Origin: a virus
Length of the DNA stretch: 37,245 nt
Strand: one strand, 5' to 3'
Virus record (IMG/VR): IMGVR_UViG_3300025674_000141
Coordinates: 1 to 37,245 of that record
Below are positions 30,000 to 37,245 of the stretch, piece after piece. The stretch's first letter is position 1; each line of letters starts with the position of its first letter. The position numbers and the translations under genes are program-made. A model generated the notes under the pieces. That model saw only the letters and a list, made by a program, of their open reading frames with translations, was not told the origin of the DNA and did not search any database.

Positions 30000-30386
30000 A
30001 TGTTACTCGACGCAGTTGAACTGCCCGAAAATCTCTACTGGTCAAACGAGTTTTCATTTAAACCTGCTGCTCAAAATAAACAGCGCGGCGTGACCGGCCG
30101 CATGATTATTCAGTCCGCGCCGCTGGTGTACGGCCAGCCGATAACGCTGACCGGGGCGTGGATTACCCGCGCCGAATTACTTATTTTGCAAGCGATGGAA
30201 AACGCGATTGATACCGTGCGCACACTCACGCTTAACAACGGCGACACGCACTCGGTGCTATTCGATCTCGACGCGGGTGGACTTGTCGCAACGTCGGAAT
30301 ATCCGCTAACCGCGCCGCTGTGCAACCCCGAAGATGAAACACTTTATAAGCTCACGATTAATTTAATTACAGTTTCAGGAGCCTAA
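30000..30386 (+). CDS. Minor tail protein, 128 residues
   Basis: A small beta-rich protein (MLLDAVELPENLYWSNEFSF, then QRGVTGRMIIQSAPLVYGQP and LTGAWITRAELLIL). The position right after the tape measure gene and the compact beta sequence fit the distal tail or tail-tip protein set of B3/D3112-type phages. It starts 5 bases after the tape measure stop, with AGGAGG just before. The precise role (distal tail ring or hub partner) is not readable. Confidence 0.65.
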   Translation: MLLDAVELPENLYWSNEFSFKPAAQNKQRGVTGRMIIQSAPLVYGQPITLTGAWITRAELLILQAMENAIDTVRTLTLNNGDTHSVLFDLDAGGLVATSEYPLTAPLCNPEDETLYKLTINLITVSGA

Positions 30387-30388
30387 AA

Positions 30389-33300
30389 ATGGCGATTAAT
30401 GCGAACGACGTACAGCTGATGCTGGCAGAACGCAACACCGACGAAACCGACGGCGGGGGCATGATGACGGGCACTGCTATCGTATCCGGTGATATCAATA
30501 ACCTTTGGACAGATATCTCTCAGAATTTGCAGGTGCGTGGTGGTGTATCTATTCGTCGTTTATTCGGCGCGATTCGCGCGGCAAATGCAGATATGTTTTT
30601 AGGTAGCGGGTTTATTTTGACTAAGGATACTGTTGCACCGAATATCAGTACAATGCTATTCAGCACTGGCGATCACTACGCTGAACGTGCGGTAATACAA
30701 GATAAAATCGAACAGTACGTCGTGCTGTCTACTCGATCACCGCTGCGGCCCGTTGGTACGCAGCGCCAAGGTCAAACTAGTATTGTTCTGTACGCTGATA
30801 ATCGCAATGATGCGCCCGAGGTGGGTGAGGTTTTGTATTTAATAGCGGGCGCTATTAGTCAGCCTGTTAAGGTTATGAGCGTTGACGTGCGCAACGCATC
30901 ATACACATACGTTGATAACCAAGGCGTGTATCAAAAGTACGCCGCTCAGGAAATGACGATCCGTATTTCTCAGCAGCTAGATAACGATTTTGGTGGCTCT
31001 GACCCATCTCCGGTAGCCGCCCACGCGACTGAGATATTCAAAACTCAGAGTAACAACAGCGCAAAATATTACGGTATTCGTCCGCTAGCGGCGGCCGCAA
31101 GCGTCGGTGACGCCAGCGTATTTGTTGACAGTATTTTTCAGCCGATTATTCCTGCATCTACTAGTGAGACAGCTTACGTTGATCAGCAACCTGGTATTGT
31201 ACAAAAAATGGTACAGCCGACGGCTGAAGCAACAAAAACACGCTCGCTGGGCGCCTTAACCGGTGCACAATTTATTACGTTACCAACTGCGTGGGTGCCC
31301 GGCACATTGCAGCTAACGGTTGGTGGTGGCGTACACGACGAAGCGGATGGTGGGCTGCGTTTGCTGTCTGGCTCTGAGTACCTGAGTGATGTTTCAATTA
31401 GTGCAACCGCCGGTACATTAGCGTTTAGCGTCTCTGGTTCGCGGTCGTGCTCCGTGAGTTATATCCCCGGCGTTGCTGTTGAACTCACGCCGTATACGGA
31501 TTCAGTGTTAATTACTGCGGGTAACCGCCAAGTCACGTACACGTTTCAACTCGCACCGCCGCCGTCTCCCGGCACGCTGCGCGTTGATTTTATGTATCTC
31601 GGCAAGTGGTACTCGCTCACTGACGACGGCACGGGTGCGCTGTCTGGCCCAAGTTCGAGCGGGTCGATTAACTACAACACAGCAAGCGGCTCGATTACGT
31701 TACCCGGTGAGCCCGATTTAAATTCTCAAATCATTTACACCTGGGCACAAACCCCGTACGAAGTCGCACCCACCGGCGCACGTAGCGCGTGGTTTGAGAT
31801 TGATCTCGATGACGTGCCGCTGGAATCCACGTTGCAAATTGACTGGTCACGTAACGCAAGCAACTATTCAGAAACCGCTAACGCGAGCGGTGTTTTATCA
31901 AGCAGCGCGGGATCAATCACGGGCAATAGTGTCGCATTTACTCCCGCTAATTTACCGACGTCTGACGTTGTTATCACATACGACAAACACAATGCGGCAG
32001 TGCTAACCGCTAACAAGTCGGTAGCTGAGAGCACCGGCGGCAGTTTTACGATTGACGTCGGCCAAGCGAGTATCGTTGCAGCGTCGATCAGCTTTGAATT
32101 AGAGCTGACATATACGGCGGGCACGTTATCCGGCGGCACTGTTTATGAGTCGCGTATTAGCAGTACGCAGCTGTTAGTTACCGACGCGCAGGGCCAGCTA
32201 AAGGCCCGCTGGATGGGCGGCGTTGTTGTCGGCTCAGTGGATTACGCCACGGGTATTATCACCGTCGATGGCACGGCATTTACACGCACCGTTGCTGAAT
32301 ACACAGAGCAAGGCGGTGTGCTTGGCGGCTGGCAGCAAACAACAACCGTAAAAACCATGCGCGTAGAGTCGCAAACGGCTGTCATCAGTTACCGCTCGAC
32401 CACGGCAGGCATACCCATTACACAAACGATCCCGGTGTCTGATCTCACACTAAAAATGCAAATCGCTGCAGATACATTGGTGCCCGGCAGTGTTGTGCTC
32501 ACGCTCGACGCTGATGAATTAATTGATCGTGGCGACGGCGTGTTATATCGCGCATTTAACACGACCACCGGCGCGGGCCTAACCGCGGGTTCGATTGATA
32601 ACGTCAACGGCATGGCTGAAATTAATTACAGCGCAGTACGTGATGTTATTGATTCGCTCAGCGGTTCGCTTGATGCAGCCGCGATTGGCTTGGGTGCCGC
32701 AGTTGCAGTAAAAAGCGTGGTATTCCGCACCGCTGCGGCTCCGTTGCGTAGCTCTGGGTTACAGTTTTTAGCACGACGTTCAACGGACGGCGCGTTAATG
32801 CGTGCGGTATCAGATAACGACGGCGTAATCAGCGGATCATTCGATGCGGGCGACACATTAACTGAGCTGCCTCAGCCGGGGGTCAGCAATGGCTATGTGC
32901 TGCCATTCGTGCCTGCAACTACAAGCGCAGGCAGTGCCAGCGGCAGTGTTGACAGCACCGCTGGCGTGGTTGAAATCGTATTTACTCAGCCCGTGATTTT
33001 ATCAACACTCACGTACAACGCCGTGGCATACACAACGCTACCGCAAGACCCTGAGCGCCTAGGTTTAAACCCAGTCCGACTGCCAACGAATGGGCAGGTG
33101 CCGGTGATGCAGGATGGGTATCTCGTTGTTATTCACCACACAGATACAGTCAGCGTCGCCAGCCCGGTTGCCGGTCAGGTGATTAACTGCGGGCGTACCG
33201 ATGTTGCAGTCATCGTGATTAAAGACGCGCTCGGTGCGTTACTCGCAAATGATCAATACACCGTTGATTTAGCCGCCGGTACCGCAACGCTGGCTGATCC

Positions 33301-33925
33301 GTTCAGCGCGGTTGATTCTGGGGGTAATTCGCTCACGTTGCCGCTAGTCGTGAATCACCGAATCGAAGACCGTGCGGTTATTACTAATGCGTCAGTGACC
33401 GGCCAACTGCAACTGAATTTGCAGCTAACGCACGATTATGTTGCGGATGAAAGTTACGTGTCCGCGATGGTCGAAACCGGTGATTTACAAGCGCGTGTTA
33501 AAGACACGTTTTTTCAAAAAGTGGATACACCCGATTGGCTCGACGACATCGACGGCGACGCTGCAACATCGAGTTATGACGATCTTAACTACCCGATTTT
33601 AGTCGATAGTTTGGGCTGTGTTCATGATCGCTGGAAATTAAAATTCACCAGCACGACCGGATTTCAGTGCATCTCTGAGCAGCGCGGCGTTATCGGCACC
33701 GGTAGCATTAACTCTGATTTCTCACCGCTCAATCCCATGACCAGCACACCGTATTTTACAATACGCGCTGCGGGTTGGGGTGCGGGCTGGGTGACGTCAA
33801 ACATCGTGCGATTTAATACAGACGCGGCCGCCGCGCCGGTTGAGATTATACGCACAGTAACGCCAAGCAACGTCCCCGCTGATGACGACGTGATAGTGAT
33901 TGAGTTTTTGGGAGATGCAGACTAA
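30389..33925 (+). CDS. Large minor tail protein with repeated beta modules
   Basis: An 1178-residue protein. Residues about 1-210 are a conserved-looking N-terminal domain (VQLMLAERNTDETDGGGMMT, SGDINNLWTDISQNLQVRGG). From about residue 250 to 1000 the sequence is a series of beta-sandwich-like modules with recurring patterns (VPGTLQLTVGGGVHDEADGG, PSPGTLRVDFMYLGKWYSLT, VPGSVVLTLDADELIDRGDG), which look like Ig- or fibronectin-like domains of tail-tip proteins. The C-terminus (residues about 1050-1178) is compact, with DTPDWLDDIDGDAATSSYDD. It forms part of the tail tip and may touch the cell surface. No family name is certain. Confidence 0.65.
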   Translation: MAINANDVQLMLAERNTDETDGGGMMTGTAIVSGDINNLWTDISQNLQVRGGVSIRRLFGAIRAANADMFLGSGFILTKDTVAPNISTMLFSTGDHYAERAVIQDKIEQYVVLSTRSPLRPVGTQRQGQTSIVLYADNRNDAPEVGEVLYLIAGAISQPVKVMSVDVRNASYTYVDNQGVYQKYAAQEMTIRISQQLDNDFGGSDPSPVAAHATEIFKTQSNNSAKYYGIRPLAAAASVGDASVFVDSIFQPIIPASTSETAYVDQQPGIVQKMVQPTAEATKTRSLGALTGAQFITLPTAWVPGTLQLTVGGGVHDEADGGLRLLSGSEYLSDVSISATAGTLAFSVSGSRSCSVSYIPGVAVELTPYTDSVLITAGNRQVTYTFQLAPPPSPGTLRVDFMYLGKWYSLTDDGTGALSGPSSSGSINYNTASGSITLPGEPDLNSQIIYTWAQTPYEVAPTGARSAWFEIDLDDVPLESTLQIDWSRNASNYSETANASGVLSSSAGSITGNSVAFTPANLPTSDVVITYDKHNAAVLTANKSVAESTGGSFTIDVGQASIVAASISFELELTYTAGTLSGGTVYESRISSTQLLVTDAQGQLKARWMGGVVVGSVDYATGIITVDGTAFTRTVAEYTEQGGVLGGWQQTTTVKTMRVESQTAVISYRSTTAGIPITQTIPVSDLTLKMQIAADTLVPGSVVLTLDADELIDRGDGVLYRAFNTTTGAGLTAGSIDNVNGMAEINYSAVRDVIDSLSGSLDAAAIGLGAAVAVKSVVFRTAAAPLRSSGLQFLARRSTDGALMRAVSDNDGVISGSFDAGDTLTELPQPGVSNGYVLPFVPATTSAGSASGSVDSTAGVVEIVFTQPVILSTLTYNAVAYTTLPQDPERLGLNPVRLPTNGQVPVMQDGYLVVIHHTDTVSVASPVAGQVINCGRTDVAVIVIKDALGALLANDQYTVDLAAGTATLADPFSAVDSGGNSLTLPLVVNHRIEDRAVITNASVTGQLQLNLQLTHDYVADESYVSAMVETGDLQARVKDTFFQKVDTPDWLDDIDGDAATSSYDDLNYPILVDSLGCVHDRWKLKFTSTTGFQCISEQRGVIGTGSINSDFSPLNPMTSTPYFTIRAAGWGAGWVTSNIVRFNTDAAAAPVEIIRTVTPSNVPADDDVIVIEFLGDAD

Positions 33926-34953
33926 TGACAGCACCTACAGTTTATTACTCCGACGACGCCGGTGCGCCGGTTTTAACAAACGGCCAAGATGCGTTTTATC
34001 AAGTATTAAAAGCGTGTTTGATTGACGGCTACGGCAGCAAAGCGGCGGCCGGTTGGAGTGTCGTTTATGACGACTGGGCCGCGAGCGGGCACGCGAGTTT
34101 TACTAACGCTGGGCAGTCCGGCGTGCTCGGTTTAGTGCGTGCAACAACGACAGATTACCCGCCGTTTATGTACGTTGCGGAGGCGATGATTGATGCACAA
34201 ACTGCCGTCAATGCGCGCAGCGGTGAGCGCGCTATTACAGACATAACCACGGATTTTGTTGAAGGGTCGAGCGAAGTGACGCAGCGGCCGGTGCACTATC
34301 GGATGCACTATCCGTATTGGTGCGTTGTTGCTAACGAAAATTTTGCGTGGGTGTGGATGTCGAATAGCGATACGGTGTTTACGACTTCGATCGCTCAAAG
34401 CGTTCTCAGTGTCGTTGGATTCGGCGCTGTGAGAAATTTTCGCGGGCTTGGAGATGTTAGTGCACCATCGATCGGTAATTTTGTAATTTTTGGGGGCGCA
34501 AATACCGAGCGCGTAGCGTCATCGAGCTCATACGGCATGTTTCATAACTCAGCGATTTTCGGCAATTATTCATCGACAGTATTTTACGGATTGGACGGTC
34601 AAATATTGACTGTGGGGGGGGCGTATTGTTTTTGGCCGTTTTTCAATTCGCAGGTGGATGGGCAGCAGAGTGGTATCGGTGAGCAAGACGATTCGATCAT
34701 TGAGTTACCGCTGCTGCCGTGTAGCGTTTGGCTGCTAACTGACGGGCAATCAACTACACGCTATGGCAATCAAACGAGCGCCATGGCCGGTGTGTATGCT
34801 AACCCTGCAGCATGTTGGTATGACGATTGGTTAGATCGTATGTTCGTCGGTGATTTAAAAACAGAATTTAATTTTGCGGGGAAAACGTTTTTAAAAATCA
34901 GACTGACATACAACGTCGCATTTTTATCACTCGATGCGAGTGACTGGGCATGA
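33925..34953 (+). CDS. Minor tail / structural protein, 342 residues
   Basis: A 342-residue beta-rich protein with several aromatic segments (YYSDDAGAPVLTNGQDAFYQ, AAAGWSVVYDDWAASGHAS, YPYWCVVANENFAWVWMSNS, and ACWYDDWLDRMFVGDLKTEF). I recall proteins of this appearance in the tail region of B3/D3112-like phages, but the role is unknown. The ATG overlaps the previous stop by one base and its own stop overlaps the next ATG, so it is translated with the tail operon. Confidence 0.6.
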   Translation: MTAPTVYYSDDAGAPVLTNGQDAFYQVLKACLIDGYGSKAAAGWSVVYDDWAASGHASFTNAGQSGVLGLVRATTTDYPPFMYVAEAMIDAQTAVNARSGERAITDITTDFVEGSSEVTQRPVHYRMHYPYWCVVANENFAWVWMSNSDTVFTTSIAQSVLSVVGFGAVRNFRGLGDVSAPSIGNFVIFGGANTERVASSSSYGMFHNSAIFGNYSSTVFYGLDGQILTVGGAYCFWPFFNSQVDGQQSGIGEQDDSIIELPLLPCSVWLLTDGQSTTRYGNQTSAMAGVYANPAACWYDDWLDRMFVGDLKTEFNFAGKTFLKIRLTYNVAFLSLDASDWA

Positions 34954-35690
34954 CAGTTACAGTAACCATCGCTGATGTTGTCGTATCCCCGATAGCGGTA
35001 GTGCCGCCAGCGTATGCGTCGATTAATCACAATCTGCCCGCTGCTGATTTTTTTGTTGTCCAGTTCTTTCGGTCAGTCAATCAGCCTGAAAAGGTGATCG
35101 TCGTGCGCGATACGCTCCGTTTTTTAATTGCGGGTATCGACACAAGCGCGTCGTATAAATTGCTGGCGTTTAAAATCTCAAACGGTATCGCGGACGGCGT
35201 GTGGTGGGTTGATGACTACGTGTACGACGTTGATCAAGTCAATATCGTGTTCAAATCGAGTGCTGAGAACTCACAAACCGGCGAGCCTAATTCGTTTGGC
35301 GGCACGGTGCTGGTTGCTGATCAACCGGCGGCGCGTAATGTCGTGGCCTTGGCCCTTGATGGCGAAACTCCGTACCAGTTGGCACGTACAGTTTCTGATC
35401 CGAGTACGGGTGCATACACGCTTAACTGGAACGGTTATAGCGGGCAGATTTTAATCACAGTACATGATGACTACGGTGTGCCGCATGTAACCGGCGAGGC
35501 ACGAGGCGTGGGTGAACGTATTCATCCGTCGGTATACACCGGCTACGTTTACGACGTGAGTGAAACCGGCACGTTGGGCACCGAACCAACATGGCCAACC
35601 GAAGCTGGCGCCGTGGTAGTGAGCGGCACAGTGCGCATGGTCGCTGTGCCGTTTTATAAACCTCAGTCTCAGGGGCCGTATTTTGTATAA
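34950..35690 (+). CDS. Minor tail protein with Ig-like segment, 246 residues
   Basis: The first half (ITVTIADVVV to about residue 105) is beta-rich. The middle AARNVVALALDGETPYQLAR and the following STGAYTLNWNGYSGQILITV, residues about 125-175, resemble a carboxypeptidase-regulatory or Ig-like domain used in phage structural proteins. The end has GTEPTWPTEAGAVVVSGTVR, a pattern seen in phage appendage proteins. It overlaps its neighbour by 4 bases (ATGA). A tail-tip role is likely from position. Confidence 0.6.
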   Translation: MTVTVTIADVVVSPIAVVPPAYASINHNLPAADFFVVQFFRSVNQPEKVIVVRDTLRFLIAGIDTSASYKLLAFKISNGIADGVWWVDDYVYDVDQVNIVFKSSAENSQTGEPNSFGGTVLVADQPAARNVVALALDGETPYQLARTVSDPSTGAYTLNWNGYSGQILITVHDDYGVPHVTGEARGVGERIHPSVYTGYVYDVSETGTLGTEPTWPTEAGAVVVSGTVRMVAVPFYKPQSQGPYFV

Positions 35691-35699
35691 GGGACGCGT

Positions 35700-37245
35700 A
35701 TGACAATTCGTTTGCGTGTTAGCGCGGGTTTACCCGTCGTCGCTCCTGATGTTTCGTGCGTTGCGAGCGCTGCAACCGCCGTGCATCAACCGCGCTCAAA
35801 TCAAACTGGGGCGCGCGTTGCTGTGGCTGTTGCTAAGCTGAGTTTTGTCAGTGAGGCGGCAACGGCTTGGGATACGCTGCAAACGCATAATCGCTCTGTT
35901 GTGATGTCGGTACCCATTGCCAGTGCGGCGCTAAATCACGGCTCTGCGCTGCCATTTTTGCGGCCAGTACCAATGCAAACCGAAGGCTCTTTATCAGTTG
36001 CTGAAGCGTCGGTGAATTTAAATCACGGTGGCAGTTTTGCAGTACACATGCCCGTCGCGCACTCAGTTGAGACGATAACAACCCAGCTGGGCACAGATCG
36101 CTACACGATCCGTGTGAATGAATACGACCTACGGCAGGGTGAATTGCTCACCGGCGTTTCAGGTGTGTTTAATCTCGATACGCCAGAGCATATACCTAGT
36201 CCGATTTTTAAAATCGCGTCATACAAACTCACTGACCTGCCCGCCTACCCGATCTATGCGGGCGGCATAGTTAACGTGCATCAAGCACCCGACAAAAGTA
36301 CACCGACAAACACACGCTGGGGTGTGGGCGAATCGCTCTATCATCAACCGGATTTGCCGTACAAAGTGGATCCTCCATTAATACCAGGTGCGCCGGTTTT
36401 AGAACCTGACATTAGAGAGACTTACATCACTATGAACAGCGTCAATGTCGTCGCGCTGCCCGGCAATGAGCCGCTGGCGGTTGTAGACGTTAAACTCGAT
36501 CTCGATAAAAAATCAGCGGCGTGGAAATGCTCATTCTCTGTGCTCAACTCAGCAAGTGCAGCATTAATAGAACCCACCGCAGCCGGTCAAAAAGAAGTAG
36601 CGATCACAATCAACGGCTGGCGCTGGGAGTGTTTTATTGATTCTGTGCCCGAATCAAAATCGTTCAGCGGCGACACGTTAAATCATCGCTATACTGCATC
36701 GGGTTATAGCCGATCGCAATATTTGGGCAACCCATACGCGCCGTTGCGATCCGCAAGCGCGGCGACAACAACAGCGGTGCAAGCCGTTACTGATGAGTTG
36801 TTCGGTACCGGATTTACTCTCGATTGGGACACAGCTCGGTTGCCCGACTGGACGTTGGCCAGCAACTCATTTAGCTACCAAGGCTTAACCCCGTTGCAGG
36901 TCATCACAAAAATGGCTGGTGCTGTGGGTGCGATCGTTCAGCCGGGCATGAGTACCGACACAATCACAGTGCGGCCCGAGTATTACCCTCTGCCGTGGGG
37001 CTTGTCATCGAGCACGCAGGACCACTCAATCAGCGAACATCAAATCGAGACGTTCGACAAAACTCGCGTATATAACAAACTGATCAACGCGGTTGTTGTG
37101 AGCGGCGAGCAAGATGTCAGCGGCGCGGTCTCGCTAACAGTCACACGCGCGGGCACCGCTGGCGATACGTTCGGCGATGACGTATCCGACGCGTGGTTAA
37201 CGTCATTCGACGCTAATAAAAGTCGAGGCGCTCAAGCGATCGCGG
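35700..37245 (+). CDS. Tail hub-like protein (partial, runs off the window)
   Basis: An open frame from the ATG at 35700 (AAGGGACG upstream, 9 bases after the previous stop) to the window end, at least 515 codons with no stop. Residues 1-130 are low in charge and rich in Ala and Val. From about residue 240 (MNSVNVVALPGNEPLAVVDV) the protein resembles tail hub or late-control type proteins, with AAWKCSFSVLNSASAALIEP, GWRWECFIDSVPESKSFSGD, the LTPLQVITKMAGAVGAIVQP helix, and VRPEYYPLPWGL. Hub proteins cap the tail tube and hold receptor-binding fibres. The C-terminal part is missing from this window. Confidence 0.65.
   Translation, partial: MTIRLRVSAGLPVVAPDVSCVASAATAVHQPRSNQTGARVAVAVAKLSFVSEAATAWDTLQTHNRSVVMSVPIASAALNHGSALPFLRPVPMQTEGSLSVAEASVNLNHGGSFAVHMPVAHSVETITTQLGTDRYTIRVNEYDLRQGELLTGVSGVFNLDTPEHIPSPIFKIASYKLTDLPAYPIYAGGIVNVHQAPDKSTPTNTRWGVGESLYHQPDLPYKVDPPLIPGAPVLEPDIRETYITMNSVNVVALPGNEPLAVVDVKLDLDKKSAAWKCSFSVLNSASAALIEPTAAGQKEVAITINGWRWECFIDSVPESKSFSGDTLNHRYTASGYSRSQYLGNPYAPLRSASAATTTAVQAVTDELFGTGFTLDWDTARLPDWTLASNSFSYQGLTPLQVITKMAGAVGAIVQPGMSTDTITVRPEYYPLPWGLSSSTQDHSISEHQIETFDKTRVYNKLINAVVVSGEQDVSGAVSLTVTRAGTAGDTFGDDVSDAWLTSFDANKSRGAQAIA

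Noticed and set aside
35848-36081. Minus-strand ORF within the last tail gene
   Set aside because: The plus-strand frame is open from 35700 to the window end and shows tail-hub-like sequence; the minus frame has no support.

Overview
The window is most of a temperate, transposable (Mu-like) phage genome, probably a prophage or phage of a gammaproteobacterium. It carries a DDE transposase with its AAA+ partner ATPase, GemA and Mor-family proteins, and Mu-type head genes (DUF3486 and gp28-like terminase subunits, DUF935 portal, Mu F-like head protein, gpG-like protein, Mu-like protease/scaffold, DUF2190, DUF1320, gp37-like). There is a tail-tube gene and a long tape measure gene but no tail sheath gene, so the virion is most likely a siphovirus of the B3/D3112 kind rather than a contractile Mu-type one. 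The host assignment is inference, from the overall style of the genes, roughly balanced base composition and a DUF4124 protein. I see no tRNA, rRNA, CRISPR array or reverse transcriptase.

Layout. (1) 1-162: a possible C-terminal end of a non-phage ORF, then four YGGGA words spaced exactly 10 bp, a candidate phage end. (2) 163-5749, minus strand: a tightly overlapping packaging operon (DUF2730, gp26-like, small terminase, large terminase, portal fused to a Mu F-like domain, gpG-like). (3) 5750-5897: divergent control region with a perfect 10-bp-arm palindrome. (4) 5898-9859, plus strand: an Acb2-family cyclic-nucleotide sponge (anti-CBASS), an M15 endolysin, holin candidate, overlapping i- and o-spanins, a putative carbohydrate-binding virion protein and three small proteins. 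(5) 9950-11328, minus strand: two accessory (moron-like) genes, a secreted DUF4124 coiled-coil protein and a membrane zinc-ribbon protein. (6) 11370-11875: CI-like repressor and its divergent operator/promoter. (7) 11876-21289, plus strand: early region, with small DNA-binding proteins, transposase, ATPase, many short overlapping genes, MazG-like and DUF3164 proteins, GemA and Mor. (8) 21290-21506: second control region carrying a near copy of the palindrome. (9) 21507-26118: protease/scaffold, capsid, cement, connector, tail terminator, tail tube. (10) a strong terminator, then 26227-37245: tape measure and minor tail proteins; the last gene runs off the window.

How it works together (inference). 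The repressor silences the rightward early promoter. On induction the transposase/ATPase pair replicates the genome by transposition. The Mor-family activator made at the end of the early operon then turns on late transcription from two places, the palindrome just downstream of its own gene (head and tail genes) and the palindrome at 5803-5826 (packaging genes leftward, acb2 and lysis genes rightward). The order is unusual: the packaging module lies on the opposite strand and on the other side of the repressor from the protease and capsid genes it normally joins in Mu. Several small early proteins and the two moron-like genes have no function I can assign.
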